Shown in pieces: positions 6,734 to 13,046 of a stretch of DNA of 64,000 bases. The position numbers and the translations under genes were made by a program. Each line of letters begins with the position of its first letter. Position 1 is the stretch's first letter. Source of the DNA: Clostridia bacterium (GTDB lineage: Bacteria > Bacillota > Clostridia > Christensenellales > DTU072); the NCBI GenBank assembly GCA_017403145.1, contig JAFQOO010000001.1:1-64000 (forward strand). The letters run 5' to 3'. The notes beneath the pieces were generated by a model. It did not search any database, was not told where the DNA came from, and saw only the letters and a list, made by a program, of their open reading frames with translations.

Positions 6734-6829
6734 ATGGGTATTTTTCTAAAAATAGTTCAATGGTTATTCGTACTTTTAGGGATTTTTTCTCTAGGGTACG
6801 TTGTTTTTACAGCTGTAGGAGTAGCGTGA
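6734..6829 (+). CDS. Tiny hydrophobic peptide ORF 1, intact copy (31 residues)
   Basis: ATG to TGA encodes MGIFLKIVQWLFVLLGIFSL then GYVVFTAVGVA: almost entirely one transmembrane helix with a single Lys near the start. The next ORF starts on the stop codon (TGATG), but here it is cut after MNVASIKAKIK. There is no ribosome site upstream, and the ATG is eight bases from the -35 box of the divergent small RNA D2. It could be a type I toxin-like peptide, a phage peptide remnant or untranslated. Function is unknown. Confidence 0.4.
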   Translation: MGIFLKIVQWLFVLLGIFSLGYVVFTAVGVA

Positions 6830-6864
6830 TGAACGTAGCAAGCATCAAGGCAAAAATTAAAAGA

Positions 6865-6891
6865 AAAAGACGAACTTAATGTTCGTCTTTT
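6865..6891 (-). terminator. Copy of the tRNA-Ala terminator fused to the array edge
   Basis: The hairpin AAAGACGAAC/GTTCGTCTTT and its flanks are identical to the terminator after tRNA-Ala at 10613-10657. The adjoining GTGTGGTGGAG up to 6905 looks like the start of a tRNA 3' end read on the minus strand. No intact tRNA follows. Confidence 0.6.
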
Positions 6892-6972
6892 CGTGTGTGG
6901 TGGAGCGGTGATAAGCATAATCGAACACTTAAAATACGCACTAATATACCAAATATATAAATTGGAATTTGA

Positions 6973-7251
6973 TTATTTCTTGTTCAAAACACTTACCGGG
7001 CGAACAAAGTTAAGTTCTTCAATCATAACTTGACCGATCAGCACGTCACCGTACTGAAAGGTGTGACGAGTCGGCATTTTACCGCCTTCACATTCCTCGA
7101 CCTGAAAGATATTCTTATACACGCCTACGATCTTCGCAGGCGATGCGTCTACGATAATCTTCGGGTGTGTTTTGCTTACGCTGATGTGTATATTGGGATT
7201 GTTTCTATATAGTCCTTCAATGCCGCTTTTTATCTGTTCTATGTAGTCCAT
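6973..7251 (-). CDS. Veg-like small protein
   Basis: This 92-residue protein has a C-terminal half IVGVYKNIFQVEE then TFQYGDVLIGQVMIEEL that matches the Veg pattern (G.....YPN.F.V.......F.Y.DVL...V). It is not the same as the veg gene at 57546, being longer at the N-terminus and only loosely similar. Veg proteins are small beta-barrel proteins of unclear role, linked to biofilm and spore outgrowth in Bacillus. The start has a GAGGG-type ribosome site. It lies in a G+C-richer block with the next two genes and may have been acquired with them. Confidence 0.55.
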   Translation of the reverse strand: MDYIEQIKSGIEGLYRNNPNIHISVSKTHPKIIVDASPAKIVGVYKNIFQVEECEGGKMPTRHTFQYGDVLIGQVMIEELNFVRPVSVLNKK

Positions 7252-7279
7252 TTTTCTTCACCCTCAATCATAAAATTAA

Positions 7280-7312
7280 GCCGCCCGATTAAGACTCGGA
7301 CGGCTTTGTTTG
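7280..7312 (-). terminator. Hairpin terminator after the 82-residue protein
   Basis: AGCCG(C)CCGA and TCGG(A)CGGCT pair around TTAAGAC between the two minus-strand genes. T-rich sequence follows on both strands, so it may act in both directions. Confidence 0.6.
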
Positions 7313-7561
7313 TCAAGCGAAATATTCGCTTACGTCTGTCTTGTCGTTCAGGTGCTTTCTGACGCGAACGATGATGGACGCATCTTCCTGCTCCTCGACA
7401 GACACGATCTGATAACGAGTCTTATTCTTCTCAAGGTCTTTCTTGTACTTCTCGACCTCCTCACGATTGTATCTGAGTTGGGATTCCTTGCTGAAACCGC
7501 AATCTTCCTTCTGCAAAAATACAAGCGTTTGAAGAATACACCCTGCTTTTACACGCTTCAT
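7313..7561 (-). CDS. Conserved small Clostridia protein of unknown function
   Basis: This 82-residue soluble protein begins MKRVKAGCILQTLVF. It has a central helical stretch EEVEKYKKDLEKNKTRYQIV and a short C-terminal strand-rich segment. From memory, proteins starting MKRVKAGCI.QTL occur in many anaerobic Clostridia, often near MATE transporters, but no function is known to me. The start has GAGGAGG eight bases upstream. It is preceded by a ~150-base leader with a promoter-like TATAAT at about 7720, and is separated from the MATE gene by that leader. Confidence 0.65.
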   Translation of the reverse strand: MKRVKAGCILQTLVFLQKEDCGFSKESQLRYNREEVEKYKKDLEKNKTRYQIVSVEEQEDASIIVRVRKHLNDKTDVSEYFA

Positions 7562-7779
7562 TGTATGATCCTCCTCTCTCGATGTCGCGGTTCGGGCAGA
7601 ACCGACGGAATCGTAATGCAGAGAGGAGTGAGCGAAACATATAGTTTGAACGTACCTAACTGCCGCAGATATGAACAGGCTACATCGCTCTCTTGGTAGA
7701 ATTTCTACAACCTAATTATATCACAATTTCGCAATTTTTTCAAGCGAAGGGAGTCGAAATTTTATTGTAAATTTTTTGT
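7562..7779 (-). promoter_or_regulatory. Long structured leader of the 82-residue protein gene
   Basis: On the minus strand a TATAAT (about 7716-7721) is followed by ~150 bases before the ATG at 7561. The leader contains a strong hairpin (CGGTTC/GAACCG, 7592-7608) and complementary AGAGAG/CTCTCT tracts. I could not match it to a T-box, ykkC or other named riboswitch. Confidence 0.35.
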
Positions 7780-9774
7780 TCAAGACCTGCTTTGAAGATG
7801 CGTGCAGATGGTATCGACGGAAGCATCTACGCCGATAGAGCTGTCGATCATAAGATCATAATTTCGTCTGTCGCCCCAAGTATTCTCGGAGATGTTCTTG
7901 TAGTAGGATGCTCTCGCATCATCGGAACGGCGAACGTTCTTCTTTGCATCCTCGTAACTGTCGCCATAGATTTCCATTACACGCTTGATCTTATATTCCT
8001 CGGGCGCGTAAATAAAGATGCGAACCACGTCCTCATAATCACGGAGAACGTAATCTGCGGCACGTCCTACGATGACACAGCTACCATTATCGGCAATCTT
8101 GCGGATGACCTTATCCTGCGCCTGTACTGCTTGCTGAACAACGTCTGTGCTGAGATAGAGGCTGTGAAGATGCGAGGGAGAATTTACATTAATGTCGGAA
8201 ATAAACTCCTGATCAAGTCCGCTTTCCTGTGCGGCAAGGGCGGTCATTTCCTTATAGTAGAACGGGATACCGAGTCTTTCTGCCACGAGCCTACCGATCT
8301 GCTTGCCGGACGAGCCGTGTTCTCTCGCAATCGTGACAATAACACCTTTTTTCGAGGGTTTCAAAGCGACCTCACTCTTTTCGTCTGTGGCGGTGTCCTT
8401 GAGCGATTTGAAGAACGGGATCGTCAATGCCATTGCCACGATCATTGCAAGAAGGTCAGCTGTGGGCGCGGCAAAGAGGATCGCCTCCACGCCACCGAAC
8501 ACGGCAGGATAGATGATGATCAGCGGAATGAAGCATACGATATCACGGATCATCGAGGCCACTCCCGCGCGGATAGGCTTGCCGACCGCTTGGAAGAAGA
8601 TCGACGTCATCTTGATGATACATGTAAAGGTGACGAGGCAAAGGAAGATGCGGAATGTCTTTTCACCAAACACCCAATAGTCCTCGGGATTGGGAAGATT
8701 GGTAGGTGCGCCGAACATACCGACTACGGCACGGGGAGCAAGCTCAAAGAGCGCGGTGGATGCAAGACCGATCACAGCGGTACAGAGAAGGATCTTTTTA
8801 TAAAGCTCTTTGACTCTGCCGTAGTTCTTTGCGCCCATATTGTAACTGATGATAGGCTGACATCCGAGAACGATACCGACCACAAGGTTGATCACGACGG
8901 TAAATACTTTGCTCTCGATACCGATAATGGCAATCGGAATATCCACGCCGTACTGCGACATTGCACCGTACTTTGCAAGAAGGATATTACAAGCGAGAGA
9001 GATAATAACGATGGTCATCTGTGTGATAAACGAGGACGCGCCAAGCTGTAATGCTCCCTTGAATGCCTTGAAGTTGGGGATAAAACTCTTGAGATTTAAC
9101 TTAAAGGTCTTGGTACGGAAGAAGTACACGAGGGTGATGATGAAGGAAACGGTCTGACCGATGACGGTGGCAAGAGCCGCACCGAACATTCCCCATTTCA
9201 CGCCGAAGATGAACACGGGGTCGAGGATGATGTTTGTCAGCGCACCTGCGACCATAGAAGCCATCGACCACGCAGGGCTACCGTCCGCGCGGATGACGGC
9301 GTTCATCATATTAGAAAGCATATAGATCGGGAAGAATGCAAGTATCAGATTGAAGTATTCGATAGCGTAACCGATACTGTTGTCCGATGCTCCGAACAAA
9401 CGGAGTAGCTGCTCCTTAAGAGGATAGAAGATCGCCATCAGCGCAAGCGCGGAAATCAGAGTAACGACGATACCAGTTCCGATTGCATTCGTGGCGTTTT
9501 TGGTGTCTTTTTTGCCTTGACAGATGTTCAGATAGGCGGCGCATCCGTCACCGAAGCACCAAGCGAATGCCTGTGCGATGATGAAGATCGGGAATACAAC
9601 GCCGGTTGCTGCATTACCAAGTGCGGAAAGCTCACTGTTGCCAATGAAAATTTGGTCAACGATGTTGTAGAGCGCGCTGACAAGAAGTGAAAGCACGCAA
9701 GGAATAGAGAATTTCAGCATCAGCTTTGAAATTCTCTCCGTTCCCAAGAATTGTTGTGACTGTTCTTGATTCAT
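7780..9774 (-). CDS. MATE-family transporter fused to a cytidylate-kinase-like domain
   Basis: This is a 664-residue protein. Residues 1-~455 are a multidrug and toxin extrusion transporter with about twelve membrane segments (FLGTERISKLMLKFSIPCVLS... PIISYNMGA). Residues ~470-664 are a P-loop kinase-like domain of the cytidylate-kinase-like family: VIVTIAREHGSSGKQIGRLVAERLGI, then IVGRAADYVL and RIFIYAP. This fusion occurs in other Clostridia. The upstream TTG is part of the ribosome site region, so the ATG at 9774, placed just after GGAGGA, is taken as start. The codons are richer in G and C than in neighbouring genes, suggesting transfer. A terminator sits in the leader (9858-9895). The transported compound cannot be inferred. 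Confidence 0.88.
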   Translation of the reverse strand: MNQEQSQQFLGTERISKLMLKFSIPCVLSLLVSALYNIVDQIFIGNSELSALGNAATGVVFPIFIIAQAFAWCFGDGCAAYLNICQGKKDTKNATNAIGTGIVVTLISALALMAIFYPLKEQLLRLFGASDNSIGYAIEYFNLILAFFPIYMLSNMMNAVIRADGSPAWSMASMVAGALTNIILDPVFIFGVKWGMFGAALATVIGQTVSFIITLVYFFRTKTFKLNLKSFIPNFKAFKGALQLGASSFITQMTIVIISLACNILLAKYGAMSQYGVDIPIAIIGIESKVFTVVINLVVGIVLGCQPIISYNMGAKNYGRVKELYKKILLCTAVIGLASTALFELAPRAVVGMFGAPTNLPNPEDYWVFGEKTFRIFLCLVTFTCIIKMTSIFFQAVGKPIRAGVASMIRDIVCFIPLIIIYPAVFGGVEAILFAAPTADLLAMIVAMALTIPFFKSLKDTATDEKSEVALKPSKKGVIVTIAREHGSSGKQIGRLVAERLGIPFYYKEMTALAAQESGLDQEFISDINVNSPSHLHSLYLSTDVVQQAVQAQDKVIRKIADNGSCVIVGRAADYVLRDYEDVVRIFIYAPEEYKIKRVMEIYGDSYEDAKKNVRRSDDARASYYKNISENTWGDRRNYDLMIDSSIGVDASVDTICTHLQSRS

Positions 9775-9852
9775 AAAGTCCTCCAAATATTATATTTTTG
9801 GAGTCTTTATCAGAGGAAAGCTCCCGAAAACTACGCCGATTCCGCAAAAAAC

Positions 9853-9943
9853 AGCGCGTAGAATCTCGTCGTGATTCTACGCGCTGTGGCTGTTCGACTT
9901 AAATATTATATCATAAAAAGCCGCTTTTGTCAAAGGCAATTTT
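9853..9943 (-). promoter_or_regulatory. Promoter with an early terminator in the MATE-kinase leader
   Basis: The minus strand has TTGACA, 17 bases and TATAAT (about 9903-9931). Only about a dozen bases after the predicted start comes a perfect 14-bp hairpin (CAGCGCGTAGAATC with its complement, around 9858-9893) followed by TTTTTTG. The gene starts ~80 bases further on. An intrinsic terminator this close to the start suggests attenuation, or a short decoy RNA. No leader peptide or known riboswitch was recognised. Confidence 0.6.
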
Positions 9944-10099
9944 TCACAAATCTCATTTTTGTTCGACAAATTCTAATTTATCAATCAAATCCTTTTTAAA
10001 TATACCATATAAGAACAAAAAACTCAATAACCTTATGATTTTATAAGAAATATCATTTTTTATTTTGGCACTATAACGTGTGCTTGTCTTGGTAAAGTC

Positions 10100-10292
10100 G
10101 GTGGACGATAACGGACCGCGAAAGAATGTCTCATTCGTAGAATTAGATAGAATATGATTAATAACTTGTAATAAATTGTAGTTAGTTAACAAACAAAAAA
10201 TGCAAAGCATTTTTCTTTCGCCAGGTTTGCTAACGCAAACTTGCGCACCGCAATTGCTTTGCAATAGCGTGCACTGTCCGTTATCGTCCACC
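10100..10292. repeat. tRNA-tailed palindromic repeat E1 (Val-type ends)
   Basis: The left end GGTGGACGATAACGGAC and right end GTCCGTTATCGTCCACC are a perfect 17-bp inverted repeat. The right end equals the 3' end of tRNA-Val (located 43 kb away at 53194). Between them lie the conserved core CGCGAAAGAATGTCTC, an AT-rich middle, the block TTTCGCCAGGTTTGCTAACG and small hairpins (TTGCTTTGCAA). No ORF here is credible. Confidence 0.7.
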
Positions 10293-10299
10293 ACTGCTA

Positions 10300-10345
10300 T
10301 AAACAAAAAAGTCGAACACACAATGTGTTCGACTATGTTTTGCAG
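10300..10345 (-). terminator. Terminator-like hairpin between repeats E1 and E2
   Basis: AGTCGAACACA/TGTGTTCGACT around CAA, followed on the minus strand by TTTTTTG. Its position after a tRNA 3'-end copy mirrors the true tRNA-Ala terminator. Confidence 0.55.
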
Positions 10346-10346
10346 T

Positions 10347-10612
10347 GGTGGAGACAAGGGGAGCGCGAAAGACTATCTCAAACTAAGTAATGATAAAGTA
10401 AGATTAAAGCGCTTGTAATGCTGTTTAGTTGGTAAATATACTTGAACGCAATGCGTTCACTTTCGCCAGGTTTTTGCTTAGCAAAATGCCAAACTTGTTT
10501 TGGCTATAATGTGAGCAACGCGAACTATAATTTGAACGAAGTGAGTTACTCGCAAAAACTTGCGCACCCCGTTTGCTTTGCAAAAGGGGTAAGCGCTCGT
10601 CTTGTCTCCACC
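10347..10612. repeat. tRNA-tailed palindromic repeat E2 (Ala-type ends)
   Basis: This has the same architecture as E1, but the inverted ends copy the adjacent tRNA-Ala: GGTGGAGACAAGGGGAG on the left and CTTGTCTCCACC on the right. The core CGCGAAAGACTATCTC follows the left end directly. The block ACTTTCGCCAGGTTTTTGCT and several small hairpins are present. Both ends therefore changed together between E1 and E2. Confidence 0.7.
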
Positions 10613-10657
10613 GCACACAAAAGAAAAAGACGAACTTAATGTTCGTCTTTTCGTGTG
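10613..10657 (-). terminator. tRNA-Ala terminator
   Basis: On the minus strand directly after the CCA end: AAAAGACGAAC/GTTCGTCTTTT around ATTAA, then TTTCTTTT. The same element is copied at 6865-6891. Confidence 0.75.
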
Positions 10658-10733
<76 letters not shown>

Positions 10734-10831
10734 AAGGCGAATTTTATTTTAATATATTGGCTAAGCTTTGTCAATTGATTGTAATAAAATCGTGCAAAAG
10801 TTGTATATTTTACTTTTTCACATAACTTTCA

Positions 10832-10866
10832 TTGTACTTGGGTGGCTTTTGTGGTATTATTTAACT
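10832..10866 (+). promoter_or_regulatory. Promoter giving a leaderless mRNA
   Basis: TTGTAC (10832-10837), 17 bases and TATTAT (10855-10860), then only six bases before the ATG at 10867. Transcription should start at or next to the A of the ATG. There is no Shine-Dalgarno sequence. Confidence 0.6.
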
Positions 10867-11970
10867 ATGAAGAAAGTTTTAACGTTAATTTTAATATCTA
10901 TCCTTTGCCTAGCTTTTATGGGTAGCCTTGTTGCTTGTAATAAGGAATGTAAAGAGCACGTCGACGATGATGCAAACAACGTTTGCGACGTTTGTGGTGA
11001 AACTCTTTCGAATAACGATAATACCAATACTGAAGAAGGGGACAACGAGAGCAACGAAAACGTCGAAGACGACACGCAAATCGAGGTGGTGGTAGTACCC
11101 AAAGCTGAATATGAAAGAGAGATAGTAGGCGACGTTAATTATATTTATTATGGTTCTCTACCCCAAAGTGCTGTGGATATAGAGCTTAATAACGTGCTTA
11201 AAAATTTGGTACAAACTGACCAAATAGAACCTAATGAAGAGGGATATTATACCTATGCCAACGGAGAATATGCTTGTATAGTGGGTGGTGAAAACGTGGT
11301 AGGCAAGCGCCTTTCGAATGGTCTAACTATTGCTAAAGACGAGCTATATTTCTTTAACGTAGAAAAGTTAAAATGGAGAGTGCTCGAAGAAAAAGACGGA
11401 CGCACACTGCTTATATGTGAAAATATAATAGGAGAACACCATTTTAATCCTACGGGTTCCTTTAGTAGCAGTTTGGGAACCTTGATAGGCACTCCTAACA
11501 ATGCAAATGATTATGCGGTGAGTGCATTGCGTACCTACGTAAACGAAACTTTATTTAATGAAATATTCTCTTTGCGCGAAAGGCAATCGATATACGACAC
11601 CCAAGTTTTACTTAGACCCGGTGAAAGCGCATTTGTAAAAACGCAAGGTATGTATGCAACGACGGTTAATAAAATGTTTGTCCCGTCATACTGGGAGATT
11701 AACGATAAATACGACCTTAAAGCACCGGAACTAGCAGAACAAAAATTATATGCTATCGAGGTGAAAGACTACCAAGTAGCAAGTGGTTTTTCCGCAAAAG
11801 CGGTAGCAGGGCACTATTACCAATCTTGGTGGCTACGTACCAGCGGTTCACATATGAATATGGGTAATATAGTGCAATTCGACGGACTGCTTGGCACTGA
11901 TTCCAAATGCTCGGTAAATCTAGATGCGACTATGGGAATACGCCCTTGCATAACCCTAAGAACAGCATAA
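10867..11970 (+). CDS. Lipoprotein with a C-terminal DUF6273-like domain
   Basis: This 367-residue protein starts MKKVLTLILISILCLAFMG and has lipobox L-V-A-C at residues ~21-24. A short Cys/His motif follows (CNKECKEHVDDDANNVCDVCG), then an acidic linker. The C-terminal ~270 residues contain IYYGSLPQ..., LKWRVLEEKDGRTLLICE, ALRTYVNETLF and a final WWLRTSGSHMNMG...GIRPCITL. This is the pattern of DUF6273, related in style to formylglycine-enzyme-like surface domains. Upstream in-frame codons encode a non-signal hydrophobic stretch, so the ATG at 10867 is chosen. Surface localisation is likely; the activity is unknown. Confidence 0.75.
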   Translation: MKKVLTLILISILCLAFMGSLVACNKECKEHVDDDANNVCDVCGETLSNNDNTNTEEGDNESNENVEDDTQIEVVVVPKAEYEREIVGDVNYIYYGSLPQSAVDIELNNVLKNLVQTDQIEPNEEGYYTYANGEYACIVGGENVVGKRLSNGLTIAKDELYFFNVEKLKWRVLEEKDGRTLLICENIIGEHHFNPTGSFSSSLGTLIGTPNNANDYAVSALRTYVNETLFNEIFSLRERQSIYDTQVLLRPGESAFVKTQGMYATTVNKMFVPSYWEINDKYDLKAPELAEQKLYAIEVKDYQVASGFSAKAVAGHYYQSWWLRTSGSHMNMGNIVQFDGLLGTDSKCSVNLDATMGIRPCITLRTA

Positions 11971-11972
11971 AA

Positions 11973-11998
11973 TAAGCACCCAAATCGGGTGCTTTTAA
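11973..11998 (+). terminator. Terminator after the DUF6273-like lipoprotein
   Basis: AAGCACCC/GGGTGCTT around AAATC, followed by TTAATT. The convergent TetR gene ends 23 bases beyond, so it may serve both. Confidence 0.75.
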
Positions 11999-12020
11999 TT
12001 GATTTATCATAGTTTGTATC

Positions 12021-12623
12021 TTAGTCGGTGAAAAGGCTAAGTAATACTTTTATAATGCTCGTGCGCATTTTATCATAATCTATATAATCGTGCAAATCGT
12101 AGACACATTCGTGGGCGTAGGATTGTATCATTTCCATTGCGAGGTGTACGCGTTCGTATAAATCATCGGGAGCATAGCCTACCGCTTTTAGCGTATCGAC
12201 TATATTTATAGTCATATCCTTTTCCAGCTCTAAAAATTTGTTGCCTACCGCCTCGTCGGATGAGGTCAACGAATGCAATGCCTCGTGTATACTTGCATTG
12301 TTGCGGTGTATTTCAATGGTGCTATCGATTATAGTGGATAGCAAACTTTCGAAATCTAGGGGAGTCTTTAGGTTATCAAAGATTTCCATTATAGGCGTGA
12401 ACGCCTTGTCAACGTATATGGATAGTACTTCTAGAAGAATATCCCTTTTATCACGAAAATATCCGTATACTATTCCGGTCGATACACCCGCGTGTTTAGC
12501 TATTTGAGCAGTATTGGTATTGAAATATCCGTCGCGTGCAAAAAGTTCGTATCCTGCTTCTATGATACGATTTTTTTTGTCGATACTTCGTTTTTGTTGG
12601 GGGGTCCTTATGCTTTCACCCAT
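12021..12623 (-). CDS. TetR/AcrR-family regulator divergent from feoAB
   Basis: This 200-residue protein has a standard N-terminal helix-turn-helix: RIIEAGYELFARDGYFNTNTAQIAKHAGVSTGIVYGYFRDKRDIL. The C-terminal domain is helical (QSYAHECVYDLHDYIDYDKM). The ATG at 12623 is preferred over one ten codons upstream because AAGGAG falls between them. It reads away from feoA, with a ~190-base shared promoter region holding two similar small palindromes. It may control itself and the iron operon, although TetR proteins are not the usual feo regulators. Confidence 0.88.
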   Translation of the reverse strand: MGESIRTPQQKRSIDKKNRIIEAGYELFARDGYFNTNTAQIAKHAGVSTGIVYGYFRDKRDILLEVLSIYVDKAFTPIMEIFDNLKTPLDFESLLSTIIDSTIEIHRNNASIHEALHSLTSSDEAVGNKFLELEKDMTINIVDTLKAVGYAPDDLYERVHLAMEMIQSYAHECVYDLHDYIDYDKMRTSIIKVLLSLFTD

Positions 12624-12689
12624 CGAAGAACACACTCCTTTATTTGATATCATTATTATATCTGCTTAATACGAATTTTGCAACCCAAA

Positions 12690-12795
12690 TTCTAAAACTG
12701 AAATTTTTTTCATATTTTTTATTGTAACGCTTGACAACGAAAAAACATATTATTATAATAATATCGAAAAAACTGAAATAAATTTCACATTTTGT
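12690..12795. promoter_or_regulatory. Divergent promoter region of tetR and feoAB with two palindromes
   Basis: The plus strand carries TTGACA (about 12731), 17 bases and TATAAT before feoA. Two related inverted repeats flank it: CTGAAATTTTTTTCA (about 12700) and CTGAAATAAATTTCA (about 12774). Their shared TGAAA...TTTCA form suggests one regulator binding on both sides of the promoter. No DtxR or Fur box was recognised. Confidence 0.55.
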
Positions 12796-12809
12796 GTAGG
12801 AGATATATT

Positions 12810-13046
12810 ATGAAAGAAAAAAGGCTTAGCGAGTACAAGATTGGCGAGTATGGTAAAGTCAAAATCGTAGAGGGCGAGGGGAAAATCCGTCGTCGTCTTT
12901 TCGATATGGGCGTAACGCCTAGCGCAGATATAATTATGCGTAAGCGCGCTCCTCTTGGGGACCCCATTGAAATAACAATACGTGGCTACGAGCTTACCCT
13001 TCGTAAAAGCGAAGCGGAGTGCGTTGTAATGGAGGGAAGAAAATGA
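12810..13046 (+). CDS. feoA: FeoA, ferrous iron transport accessory protein
   Basis: This 78-residue SH3-like protein contains IRRRLFDMGVTPSADIIMRKRAPLGDPIEITIRGYELTLRKSEA, the hallmark FeoA sequence (RL..MG..PG..I......PLGDP......G...LR..EA). FeoA assists FeoB at the cytoplasmic membrane in Fe2+ uptake. The start at 12810 is set by AGGAG seven bases upstream; an ATG six codons earlier has no ribosome site. Its stop overlaps the feoB start (ATGA). Confidence 0.95.
   Translation: MKEKRLSEYKIGEYGKVKIVEGEGKIRRRLFDMGVTPSADIIMRKRAPLGDPIEITIRGYELTLRKSEAECVVMEGRK

Noticed and set aside
7562-7779. T-box or ykkC riboswitch in the leader
   Set aside because: The conserved antiterminator and aptamer segments of these RNAs are not present.
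7792-9051. 419-residue plus-strand ORF
   Set aside because: Antisense shadow of the MATE-kinase gene; Cys/His/Asp-rich composition is typical of the opposite frame in G+C-richer DNA.
10768-10866. N-terminal extension of the DUF6273 lipoprotein
   Set aside because: It would put a second hydrophobic stretch before the signal peptide and it overlaps the promoter; the ATG at 10867 gives a normal lipoprotein.
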